Below the pieces are notes generated by a model. It was not told where the DNA came from and did not search any database. It was given only the letters and a program-made list of their open reading frames with translations. A stretch of 64,000 bases of DNA from Pseudophaeomoniella oleicola. Lineage: Eukaryota; Ascomycota; Eurotiomycetes; Phaeomoniellales; Phaeomoniellaceae. The stretch covers positions 1-64,000 of the forward strand of contig QWDQ01000079.1 in assembly GCA_003868215.1 (NCBI GenBank). Reading direction: 5' to 3'. The position numbers and the translations under genes are program-made. This document shows positions 1 to 11,232 of the stretch, piece after piece (within the stretch, counting starts at the first letter, position 1; each line of letters opens with the position of its first letter).

Positions 1-609
1 GTGTCTCATGAGTGCCTCAATTGGGAAATGGCAAACCGCCCTCCATCGTCGAATTCGGATCATGATCATCTAGATGGGGGGGGAGATGGGGGTTTGATTG
101 GTGATAGGGGAAGGAGGATTGGTAACAGTAGATACAGTATAGGAGGGAAGGGTAGATAGGCAGGACTTTGTATCTTGTGACGTGGTTATCGGTGATAGGT
201 TTTCTTCGTTGCCGCTGTCAAGACTGCATATACAGTAAGGAGTGGACAAGGTTGTTGTTGGAATCTCAGGTCGGATGCACAGTGATAATGCATGCATGCA
301 TAAGGTATGTGCAGTATTCATTTCCTACCATCTGTTGCCTTACATACAGTTCCCTTCGGTTTCATGATATGCATGTATACCTTACCGACTGCCGCCTCAT
401 TTCGTAAATCCATACATCAAGCTCCCAACGCTTACTCGGTCTCGCTGTTGATACCAATTCCCCAGAACCAGACGCTCAAATACTATTACACAGTCGTGAC
501 TTTTCCACGAACTATTGTCCTTTTGCATGCAAAATATCGCTTGTTCCCATTTTCCCAGATGCAAAAATATCAATCCACACGCAACGCATAAAAGTCGGTC
601 TTCATAGTC
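1..609. other. gene-free left edge
   Basis: No convincing coding region is seen. The stretch lies 3' of the F-box gene, which runs leftward, so it should hold that gene's 3' UTR. It carries a G-run tract near 74-93 and a 14-bp perfect palindrome of TGCA units at 288-301. The short open frames here lack recognisable protein character. Confidence 0.6.
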
Positions 610-1194
610 CTAGCCTGAACTTGCAAGGACTTTACAAGCCGGACATGATACCCGAGGATCTTCTCTCCCGCTTTCCTCGCCACACCACCTCTCAACCCAA
701 CTCCTATACTGATACGTTCCGCCGAAGTGTTGGCATGCTCTTCTCCATTTGGCACCATGACTTCCGCAACTTCTGACCATGTTGACCAACGCTTTATCAT
801 CCCAGTACTTCTTATCTCGGGGGACAAATTTGCCGCAGCTTTGACAAAATTTGACAGTCTCTGAACGGTTCCAACCACTGGATAGACGGGTAAGGAAATG
901 GTGGAGGTCGCGTTCGTAGTCGGTAAGAGATTGTGGAGCTGGGAACATGGCGACTGGAAGCTGGAAGGTAAAATCGAGAAGAGAGAATGAGAGGGATAAA
1001 AAGGCGAGTTGTTTGCAGCTTAGACTAAGGGAGGCGCGGTCGAACAAAGTAAGATGCTGAAATATCTGGAGTAGAATCTCGGTAGGGAGTGTGGTTAATT
1101 TTCTGCCTTTGATATTCAGCGGTGAAAAGCTGGAAGGCTCTGAAATGACTGCTGGTGGAAGTTTTACCACCTCGGTTTCGAAGGTTAACGGCAT
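610..1194 (-). CDS. small F-box protein
   Basis: Single-exon gene for a 194-residue protein. Residues 33-65 read as an F-box (LTTLPTEILLQIFQHL followed by a run of Leu/Ser and a conserved Cys-Lys pair), the segment that in this family binds Skp1 and places the protein in an SCF ubiquitin ligase. The remainder has two cysteine pairs, CQSC at 117-120 and CPAC at 184-187, with further Cys at 143, 154 and 171. These could bind zinc, but the pattern matches no named finger I recognise. No WD40 or LRR substrate-binding repeats are present, as is usual for the many short fungal F-box proteins. It lies 251 bp from the 3' end of COG1 in the same orientation. The F-box assignment is fairly safe; the substrate is unknown. 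Confidence 0.8.
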   Translation of the reverse strand: MPLTFETEVVKLPPAVISEPSSFSPLNIKGRKLTTLPTEILLQIFQHLTLFDRASLSLSCKQLAFLSLSFSLLDFTFQLPVAMFPAPQSLTDYERDLHHFLTRLSSGWNRSETVKFCQSCGKFVPRDKKYWDDKALVNMVRSCGSHGAKWRRACQHFGGTYQYRSWVERWCGEESGREDPRVSCPACKVLASSG

Positions 1195-1445
1195 GTTGTG
1201 TAGTAAGTGAATGTAAGGCTAAGGGCAAAAGACGAGGTTCGAGACGTTCGAGACGTCCCGGGCTGTATGGTGCGACAATAGATATGTAGTATTCGATTTT
1301 CTGAAAGGTAGTGGTCAAATAGAAGTGAAACAGAGTAACGAGCGATGAGGTATCTGGTGTACGAAGCGCCTTGTGTTTCCAGGAATATTGTCGCAAGATT
1401 GTGACTTCGAAGCAAATGGACAGCGATAGTCCTCTTGAGGATGGG

Positions 1446-4054
1446 TCAACGTTGCATCAACGGCCCAAACAAAAGCCCACTTCGATTCCAATAGTCTTTA
1501 GATCTCTGTTCTAATATCTTGATCTCTGATGGCGCCACCCCCGACTTCTGTTTCAAGTGATCCAAAGAAAATGAACTGTGAGTCTTTGCGACGCTTGAAG
1601 GCCCAAGTGCTTGCTGAAGATATAAGTAATCAAAGATAACTTGGACATTTTCACTCTTATCCCTCTCGTCGTCGGCATCTGGTGGGTCACTGCGCGCTCT
1701 CGGTCGGCCGTCAGTGCCAAGACCGGATTGGTTCCCGTCGTCTCCGCTCAAATTTTGCTTATGCGCTTCCGTACTGGGCTGCTCCTTGTAGCCCGTAATT
1801 GGGTTCATTTTTACCGGAATCAGCCGTGATAGATGATCCAGATCTTTCGCAAGTAAATTGCACCACGTTATTTCTTTCAGCGTCAGGATAGCCGACCTAG
1901 TCCATATATCCGGCCCGAGCGTACACATTTCTTGGACCAAAGTGCGCAAGAATCTGAAAATTGTAGGATCTGGGATTGTGGGCAAGACCCTCTCTTGCGC
2001 ACCATTACTTGGCAACGGCGTACCATTTGTGACACTTTCACCCGCATCGCCGAAGTCGTGGGGAACGATTGGCTCCCACAAATATCGCAGCGCCGTCTTC
2101 TTTCGATGCTTGGGCAATGACCTGAGACTCCTCTTCACAACATAATTTGCAAGAATCTTGTGATGTTCCGTAATTACCGAACGCGCGTCGCGAAGGTCGA
2201 ATTGTGTAGGTGACGAAGACAGACGTTGGGAAATTGTCCGAATCGTTCGCAGCAGAAGACAAGATTTTGCAGCGAACAAGTCTGTCACTTCCCCATCAGA
2301 TGAATCCGTTAACGAACGGGAGAGCTGCACTATATGCTTCTGCATAGAGGCAAATGCCGCCTGCAAGCTTTCCGTGTGTGCTCCGGAGAGTACGTCCATA
2401 TCGCTTGTCTGCAACACCTTTTCGATTCCTCGTACTGTAAGCTTAGATCCTCTTGTGTCGTCGTCACTTCCATGTCCTTCTATATCTGACTCATCGTCCT
2501 GTTCATCTTCGATGATGGCCGACCATTTGACGCTCTTGATCTGAGATATGAACTCTCTTGATTGTTGGGTTCTCGTGACCCAAGAGTCCAAGTGTTCGGC
2601 CAGTGCAAGGTCATCACCCGCCAAACCAAGGTGTCGCCTGATCAACTCCTGTCTGAAACCAGAGGCCCCATCAGTAAGTGCCGAAGAAGTGAATTCCGAA
2701 TCCCATAGAGACATAGATTCAAGTCCAAGGTTCGGCCTCAATAATGACCTTTCAAGCTGTGCAGTGACATCCGCTAGTTGATTGGATTGAGCTTCGAGGA
2801 TTGACCTTATGCGTCCATTGAAGCACCGACGCAGCTTTTCCAATATATCTGCTGGATCGTGGCTGGGTATCGAACTCCAAGTGCCGAGCCATATGCATAG
2901 TACTCTTTTCCGAATTGATATTATCTCGTCAATAGATTCGATAGCGTGAAGCTGAGACGATAAACCCAACATGAGGCCTTCAGACGCATTTTGAGACCAA
3001 TCTTTGCAGAGAGAGAGAGCTTCTGCTTTGGAAACCTCAGCAAACTTGACCCAAGGGATGAAATTCTGAACTTCGACTGGTATGCACGTTCCATACGTAT
3101 CCAACGCAAGTTCGTCGAGATTCATCAAAGCAGCATCCTGAACGAGGGGTTGACCGCGGAGACTTTTGAAGGCGTCCGAAACGCGTCTGCCAAATAGAGC
3201 TTGAGAAGTACGAAGTGTCTCAACGAACAATCGCACAGCCTCATCGATGTTTTCAGGATTACCTATACCTCCATTCAAGAGATGCTTGATGGCTTCAAAG
3301 CGGATATATTGGAAGTGCTTCACCGCGTCGGTCGAGGAAGAGCTTGTGGCAAGACAAAAGGCACAAATAGCCTCGATGAGCCGTTCGGTAGGCACTTTCA
3401 TTGATTCAAATTGTCGATCGATACGTCTCAGCAATTTCCGGCGTAGAAATGCAATTTGTTTTCGAAATGACTCTAGCAATTCTGCTGCCGCTTCATTCTG
3501 CGAGAGCGTTTTGTGCAGGAGCCGAGAGATCGTGAGTAGCTTCGCTGCGAGCAGCACAGATCCTTTTATCTTAAACAGCCTTGATATGGCAGCCTTACAT
3601 TTTTGCAACAACATCAACTGACCAGAATATGACCATCTGGAGTGTCCTGGTTCCGTTAGAGCGATCCAGGACTGCCGATAAAGAGATAATTACCCTGGTT
3701 AATCTTGTCGGAATGCGAAGTCTGCGCTTCTTTTAGTTTGCCTTCAACCAGCTCAGAATTGCAATTGACACCGATCTGAGTAAACTGGAACTCCGCATCT
3801 TGCATACGATGGTCGATTTGGGAGATCCTTTCGGCGGTGTCAAGAAGATCTCGGTAGCTTGCTCTTCACCTTGTCAGTAACTTTTGCTTTCCGGTGCATG
3901 TAGATATTTACCCTACGAGACTCCGAAGTCTTTCTTTATTTCCCGTTGCATCGGAACGTAATTGTTTTTCTAGCTGCCGCGTCGTGGCCAGGGGATATCG
4001 AAATGCGTCTTCCCAGGATTTGAATGAGCGGGAATCTGGAACATCTGTTGCCAT
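1446..4054 (-). CDS. COG1: conserved oligomeric Golgi complex subunit 1
   Basis: Three exons, complement(1446..3646, 3694..3863, 3912..4054), give 837 residues. The intron phases fit exactly and both introns (about 48 bp) have branch points (TTACTGAC, CTCTAACGG). The N-terminus (SFKSWEDAFRYPLATTRQLE, then RLRSLVGASYRDLLDTAERI) and the block near residue 130 (LLAAKLLTISRLLHKTLSQN) are hallmarks of fungal COG1. COG1 is part of lobe A of the eight-subunit COG tether, which captures retrograde vesicles at the Golgi and so maintains glycosyltransferase localisation. The long C-terminal part is helical with an acidic stretch (DDESDIEGHGSDDD). No signal or membrane segment is seen, as expected for a cytosolic peripheral complex. 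The start was chosen because the first exon restores the conserved family N-terminus. Confidence 0.9.
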
Positions 4055-5257
4055 TGCTAAATCCCCAGCAGCCTACTGGGCCCTTATCCCAGACTGCTTT
4101 AGGAAGTATCGCCTTGGTAGCTTTTCATGCCGACTTATGGACGTGTTGACCCGTGTGCATATTGTAAGTCGTGAGATGTCCTCAGGTGGATGATGAACAT
4201 CCCGCTGAAAAGTATCTCCGATGGCCGATGATCCACTAAATCTGTGAACGCGAGTTTCGTTCTCAGAGTATCGAAGTAGTATTTTGCAAATCGCACTCGA
4301 TGTCAAATATCAGCAGTTATCCATACTAGCTAGGAGTATTCCTACGATGGTAAAATGCCTGTACAGAAGCCCCATTACTAACCATCGACTCCGTCATCGC
4401 TGACATGAAGAACCTTAACGGGCGATCAATCACGTTAAATTACTACGTACTTTAAACCCATAACATGACTACGAGAACTTTTGTACCTACAGAACCATTG
4501 TCCGAGGATACCTCGTTTGCTCACCTATCATGCTTCTAGATATTGTTTCGAGATGATATGCGTTATTGAGGATGATCCATGGCTTACAAGGAATCTGCTG
4601 TCGATATTACCCGCAACTGAGAACGAGCAGGACCTACATCTTGACCAATATGCAGAACTCTTTTTGGCCATTCAGGTGGCATGAATGAAGTCCTGCTTAG
4701 ACTGTACAGATACCGGAGACCGTCGATGTTAATCATGTTGATGGCAAAGCAATATAAGCACGGAGGCCGCAAGGCTACCAGTAGAAAGTACGAACCGATG
4801 CATATTGAGAACATGAAATGGAGAGCAAAGGTTGGCACAGGTTTCGCATCAAGAGGAACAGGGAATTATCAGCTTAACTAATAAAAAAGACATTATATTC
4901 ACAGCGACCAAGCTAGCTAGCTGTACAATGGCCTGTCTTGAAACTTTCGTAGATGCCCGTTGAGTCTCGTTCGGCAGCCCTTGCCTTGGCCTGATAGTCG
5001 ATGTACCTAGTATGGGCTGCACCAAAATAATATGAAAAGGTCTATTGACATTGTAAGAATAGTATGACTTTGAGGACCTGTCATATGTAGAATATGTGGT
5101 GATCAAAGGTGACGCAGACCACACATGATCATCGAAGTAGATTAAGTGGGGGAATGATGAGAACGGTATCGCTGATTGACAGATTGTATAGGTCGTGACG
5201 GGTTGGTAGAAGTGGTTGAAGGGTAGTATTATTGATATAGCGTTTGTTCGAGGCTTA
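4055..5257. other. intergenic region (COG1 promoter side)
   Basis: 1.2 kb between the COG1 start and the 3' end of the next leftward gene. It should contain the COG1 promoter and the 3' UTR of the membrane-protein gene. A 12-bp perfect palindrome of AGCT units lies at 4911-4922. No open frame here resembles a known protein. Confidence 0.6.
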
Positions 5258-5812
5258 TTATGACCACTGCTTTGTCTCTTTCTCCTTCAATCCTCCCATG
5301 CGATCTAAATCTAACGATTGAAATCGCTCAGCATCTGATGCTTGATATGGAGGCAAGGATTCTTCTTCGACTGGTTCCATGCCAATACTGCCTGTCTCGC
5401 CAATGCGAACGACGACGACCTTTCCACTCATCCGTTTCCCTTCCTTGTCCTCTTCGTCAGGGAAAGTGATGCGGATTTCAGGTACCGGGCTGGTTGGTGG
5501 ACTATCCGAGTTTTCCAGAAGTTCGCGCTTCTCGTTGTAAACATAAACCGATTGTGCTCTAGCACCATTGTAAGGAGTGGCGGTGATTGTTAGGCGACGA
5601 TGGTTAGATGACATCGACTTCGAATGGGTGGGCAAAATTGATTCCTTGCGGGCCTGACGTCTTCGGCGGAGGAAGAAGAGAACACCAACCAGCAAGAGTC
5701 CAAGACAAACCAGACCGAGGAGTACCACAATCAGATCGAGCTGCGATGGGTCTAAGACATCATCATGATCATCTGAGTCGTCCCTAGCAACCAATTGACT
5801 GAAATGATCCAT
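5258..5812 (-). CDS. single-pass membrane protein with LPPY motif
   Basis: Single-exon gene for 184 residues. A short acidic N-terminus (DDSDDHDD) precedes one hydrophobic segment at residues 25-48 that is followed by RRRRQARK. By the positive-inside rule the roughly 135-residue C-terminal tail should be cytosolic. No cleavable signal peptide is evident; the single helix probably acts as signal anchor. The tail is charged and contains an LPPYQAS motif near its end; LPxY/PPxY motifs in fungal membrane proteins commonly recruit WW-domain ubiquitin ligases of the Rsp5 family, which is inference here. I recognise no family. The coding strand upstream is strongly CT-rich (purine-rich on the + strand, about 6128-6178), as in many fungal promoters. 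Confidence 0.75.
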   Translation of the reverse strand: MDHFSQLVARDDSDDHDDVLDPSQLDLIVVLLGLVCLGLLLVGVLFFLRRRRQARKESILPTHSKSMSSNHRRLTITATPYNGARAQSVYVYNEKRELLENSDSPPTSPVPEIRITFPDEEDKEGKRMSGKVVVVRIGETGSIGMEPVEEESLPPYQASDAERFQSLDLDRMGGLKEKETKQWS

Positions 5813-8800
5813 TGCCGTGTGTATAGAGAACGTGGCGTCTTCGTGAGAGTGATTTCAAACTAGGCACAAGGAGTCTGTCGTCAAAATTGAATCTTGTCGG
5901 CTCTTGTTCCACGTGTAATTGGGTCGAGGGAAATAATGAACGGGTATGCTTTGCTCGGATTGCTTTTGGAGTGACAACGAATGTTGTGATTGGCGGATCG
6001 AACGAATGGCAGCAAGGAACTTCGGCAAAAGAATGAAGCCGAATACCTGCTCAAGAAGGAAGGGATAGAGGTTTGTTAGGAAGGAGACGCCAATACCGGG
6101 CGTTGATTGACTTGAGGATTGTGGTATTGGGATGGAAGTAAGGGAGAAAGAAAGGAAAGGGAGAAGGGAGGAGAAGGCTGGAGTAAGTACAGCAGCGAGC
6201 GGCTCTGGGCTTATGATGGGGCCAATCCTCTAATCTGGGCCGGAGCGGGCTCTATGGGAACGAGATGATATTATTAGGGGGGATTTTGTGACGACAGAGT
6301 GGTCCGCTTTGCGTGCAGGAAGTTTTCCTTCCTTCCTTTCTCTCTTTGTCTACTTGCCGCCCGTGGCTCTCCTCTTCTCCTTTCACCTATTGTCTTTCCC
6401 ACGGCTTGTAGATGTGGGAATTATTGAAGTTGACGGTCCTTTAGTTCCACATAACGGGTATGGCGTTCAATTGTTGATTTCCTTTGATTATTTTGGAGCG
6501 AACTGACCTTTCCTGTTCCTGATTGCGTTTGATTTCCTTCGTGGCCGCTGGCCAATCTAATGTCGAGAGTTCCTGAACTCTCCCCACACTCATTGAGTGA
6601 ACTTGCCGTTATTTGCACCGAGTGGGAAAGTCTCCCGACAAACACCCAAGGTGATTGGATAGAGAGTTACGATGGCGCTGAAAAGCGTTGACGCTAAAAC
6701 ATTGAGGGCAATTTCCGAGATTTCCTTTTCTAACAAAGTCGCTGGGCTATGCTGGTGACTGCGATGCAACAAGACCAATAATAACAACATTTATGAAGTT
6801 GTAATAATAGTAACCACTCTCTAATCTCCTTTCTCGTGATCTTCCACATAAACAATCGAAGTCGGAGGATGCCTTGCCTACGAGTCTTGTATATACATGA
6901 TCATGGTTAGAGATGAGTACCGAGTTCGACGTCAACCCGACCATTCATTCCTCTCGACTGACTTCATATAGAACTTGTGCTCACACCAGGAATTGGAACA
7001 AACGGAGTCGTCGGTCCCAGTTCTACTGGTGTAAGTAGGCCTGAGTATGGTCAGAGCAGCTCCTTTTGAGGCTCGCTGTAGTTAGGACGGGTTACTATGT
7101 GTATGAGTAGTACATATGCAGGATCAAAAGGAACCCTGGCAATCTACTGATCTTTTTGAATTATGGTCTCTTCCTCAGACATAGGAATGCTTCAAGTTTC
7201 GCAAGAAAAGATAGCAGAGACTTCTTATATAGAAGGTTAGACAAGCCTCGTCACCGGGAGTCCTCACTGCTCGGGGGCATTGCTACGACAGTAACGATCT
7301 CATCCTTGCAATCTGTATAATTTCATTGCTTCGAGACAATAATATCACTCCTCCTTGTGAATCCTCTGACTCGTGATTCTCAGCGGTCACCAACTTTCGG
7401 GTCTTTGCAACACCAGTCGTTTCGTATCGACCACAACTTGAAATATAAGAGGCTTGATGGTTATCTAAAATTCCATTGGCGGCCTAGGCAGTGTACATGT
7501 GTTATTAAGCACCTCGCTGATGTATCCATCCTACCATCTTGTTGCATGCACTAACAGCAGAGTGGGCGAAATACATACAGCATCAACCCCGAGCATCGCA
7601 GACAACAAAAATGTCCTGTTTTGCATCCTGCGAGCCTGGGCGAACCGATGCGAGAGCACCAGCCGCTCATACACTCTGTGGCGGGAGGGTTAGCTGCAGG
7701 AGCTGCAGTTATTCGTGAGGGATATTCCTTGATACTTGCATCACAAAGCTGGATGATATAGATGTTAGTGGCTAGCACTGATCGCACTAAGAATGCGGGC
7801 AAAATATCGAAAGGCGATTTAAACCGCTCTACTAACGAAGTTCTTCGGTATGATAAGTTGGGTCTAGAAACGGCGATTCTGAATATTGCACCTTGCTGCA
7901 GCTATTATTTACCCGTTCCCGAAGCCGTTCTGGAGATTTAAGGTAGTTGAAATCAGCTGCTTTGCTGTACGGAGAGTTCAGAACTGTTTTCTCAGGTGTT
8001 GCAGCGGAAAGATAATGTAAATAGGTTGGGTATATACTGGTCACCTATCTGGCTGGCAGCAACATGGCGTGGGATTAAAGGTAACTCGCATCGGGTGAGC
8101 TGCATATTCAACAGTGTATAGTAATATCATCATCTTATACACAGCATAGACGATATATGACTCCAACGACCGGACCTTGCGTGTGTTTGAACCATCGAAG
8201 ATCGCTGCAAGTGAGATCGGTCGTCAAGATCTGGCGCCTATGTTGATGATCCCTTTGGATTTTCATGCGGATAGAAAATGAAAGGCACATGGATCATGAG
8301 CAGTTGTAGAAACTGGGAACCGCTTAGAGGAACAGGAGGATCGTCGATGGTGGAAGCTGGCTTCCCCCAACGTCGCTGCTTGTCACTGATTGACTTTCCC
8401 TCCCATCTCCCCCAATCAACCCCCAGGACAAGGAAGCAAAAGTGGAAAGGGGAAAGATGGCGAAAAGTGATCTGCGGCAAGGCAAGATAAGGCGCCTCAC
8501 GCATCCATTTCCCACGCTTTGACCAAGCGCCCGGTCGTTGACACCACCTCATACCTCAACTTTTCTACTACTACGTAGTAGTATGAGTACTGTAGCTTTC
8601 TCTCCGTTGTCAGATGTATGAAACACGCGTGTCTCTCATCCCTCAAGCCCGAGGACAGCAAATACTGCGGTCAGTTGTACATGGTGACCTTTTCTAAGGT
8701 TTCGCTGTGTTCAGCCGAGAGAGAACGTGTGATACAATTCATAATAAGTGAGGACGTGTCGGTGAGCTATTGGAGATGTCTACCTACATACGTATATAGT

Positions 8801-11232
8801 TGTCGATCCTGCATCGCACTTGGAGGCGGTCAGCGGGAGAGAGAAATGGAAGGACTGCGCGGATAGGACCACGTCAAATCGGCATGAATAGCTCGATGTT
8901 GACTGGCCCCCAAATTGATCTACAACCAAGTTGCCGTCACTGTGCCTGTAAAAAGGGAATAAATCTGCCCCAAGATGTAGGGCATTACAGGTATCAGTAT
9001 GTACTGCATGAGAAGGATGATTCGAAACATTATGTCTAAGTAGGATTGATACCATCTACAAGGATCCTCCGAGATGGCGACAGATGAAGTTGGCATGCAA
9101 TACCGCATGCAGCGAGCGCTATCATGGTCGACTTTCCAGTTGTTCTTTGCTCCGTAAGCCTCCGGATTATGCAGGCTCGACAGCCACCGAGTTTCCACTC
9201 GTACGATTGGCATCGGCCATCCTGCTGCTATCAACATGTCTCAGAGACCACAGACAAGATGGCGGAGCCAAGGCACACCGGTAAGCATACGCCGTGGGAG
9301 TGCATTGCAAGGCCGATATCACTGAAGAAGCCCATTTTGAAGGCATCATGGACATGTGATCTTCTGTGATAGGACTTACGGTTCCACGTACAGCTCCCAA
9401 TCCTTCAGGCTCAATCTCTGACTCTCCGGTTCTTCGTTATCCACTGAAAAGCCAAGGGTATCCCGGGATAAATAAAAAGACATCTTTGATTGGGCCGATG
9501 CTTTTACTGTAGTCGTTCAAGATTGGTTTAGGCGAAATGATGCACACGGGCACTAACTTAAGAGTATGATGATAGTGTAAACGAACAAGGTCAAAGCCGC
9601 CTAGCGAAATGCAAAAGATGTGCTTCAGGTAGGTGTCAAGTGTACAAGTGGTATTGACGGAAGCATCTAGTCAAGGGCGAGTGAGAGAATAGTTAAGATT
9701 AGGAAGAAGACTCGAGCATCTACAGCTATTACCGCATCAGTGGTCAAATATGTAAAGAAAGAGCTTCCCATTCCATGTACATACATATAGGTAGTATTTG
9801 GACAGCTTCACAACATCGAAGGGATATACATACCCATGGTTTTTATCATTTTTCTTTCTTTCTAAACACAGAGCAAAATAATCAAGGAAAGGAACACCAT
9901 AGCTACTCAATATCAACCCACACCATGATGAATGCTGCATTTATCTCCATCTTCAGGCGTGCTGGAAAGAAGAGCAACCAGCCATATAGCGTTTGTACCC
10001 GATGTAGTAATAAGGTGCACCCCCAACTTTTACCTCGAACAGTCACTGGGTCCAGACAAAGCCCCTCACAAGTACCGTAGTGATGCTGAAACTCACCTGG
10101 GTGCCTAGTAGCCTGCCCTACCTTGCCCTAGTTAGGTATACCTGGCCATCATTTCTTAACTAGGATCTCACCCCCAAGCCCACTGTCTCCATTCCGAAAA
10201 TGACTGCCCCAAGCCGAAACAGTAGTTAACTTAGTCAGGTAAATTAAAGACCCATGATGGACCTGACCACCAGAAGAGCCGAAAAGTTGATTGACATCTG
10301 ACTGATACTTTTCACACGATCAACTTTTTTATATGACATACCACCAAAACTCGGCCAACAACCAGATTTCTGCTTCACTTCCCCATTCTCTACGATCTTG
10401 TACGACTTTACGGACCACCTACACGCATTGCGCTTCGTATTGAATGCGCAGCTTGCGATAATCCCACTGTAATACCCTTCTTTCTGTTCGATCCACCGCA
10501 AGCCCTCCGAAACTGATAGCCTCATCCCTCCCTTCACCCTTCTTGAGTCGGCTCTAGCATTCCTCAACCACGCATCCTGCATAACCTCCTTGCAGCGCCA
10601 GTTCTACATTTTCCATTCTCCCCTGGCTCAAGCACCCAAAAAACAACAATTACAACGGCTTGTTGAAGTGTCTACCTCGCATTGCTACATGAGAGGAAGT
10701 CCCTAGGATCAGGCGCATTTGACCAGGCGAAGAGGGGAAGGGTCATCCTGTATGCAGGCAATTTGCATGACCGCTGCTTGCTTTGACTTGCCTTCCGACA
10801 GGTCGTGGGCGCAAACAAAGGGCTGGCTGATAGCCTAGAAACGCCTTGCATCCGACTGGTTTCAACCTGCGATCGCATCTTTCCCACCGCTCAGACCACT
10901 TCCTTTCAACTTGTCTTCTTTTTTCGCTCACCACATACGACGTCAGTACAGTGTACCTAATTCCTGTGTCGCTCTGAGCATCAATATTTTCTGGTATGTC
11001 GCACGAACCACTGTTTGCTCTGACCGTGGGCAGGTCTGTGTATGTGCTCCTGTGCTGACCTCTGGAATTTCCAGTCTATAGCATTGATTCTTGATCAGAT
11101 ACCCTTGTCCTGTTCATATTCCTCATCAACCTGCGCATACCCTCTTTCTACATAATTCTTGTCCATACGACACCAACGACCTGTCCATAAAATCAAGTTT
11201 TTGACCGCATTCGTATTCATCACTCGACCACA
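5813..11232. other. 5.4-kb stretch with no recognisable gene
   Basis: The longest gap in the window. It should include promoters at both ends: a purine-rich tract at 6128-6178 (CT-rich on the coding strand of the leftward gene) and CT-rich sequence from about 10.36 to 10.95 kb before the Pumilio gene. In between, all open frames are under about 112 codons, cannot be joined by plausible introns that I could find, and look like no family. An 18-bp perfect palindrome sits at 8566-8583. I see no transposon termini, LTRs, tRNA or rRNA. Long non-coding RNA or a fast-evolving small gene cannot be excluded. Confidence 0.5.
8566..8583. repeat. 18-bp perfect palindrome (TAC/GTA units)
   Basis: The sequence TACTACTACGTAGTAGTA is its own reverse complement. 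It lies in the gene-free 5.4-kb stretch. A 12-bp core of the same palindrome, TACTACGTAGTA, recurs at 52841-52852 in the other large gap. Confidence 0.9.

Noticed and set aside
10244-10582. 112-codon minus-strand frame upstream of PUF3
   Set aside because: Has some ordered-looking sequence and cysteines but no signal peptide or family match; lies in the expected CT-rich promoter of PUF3.
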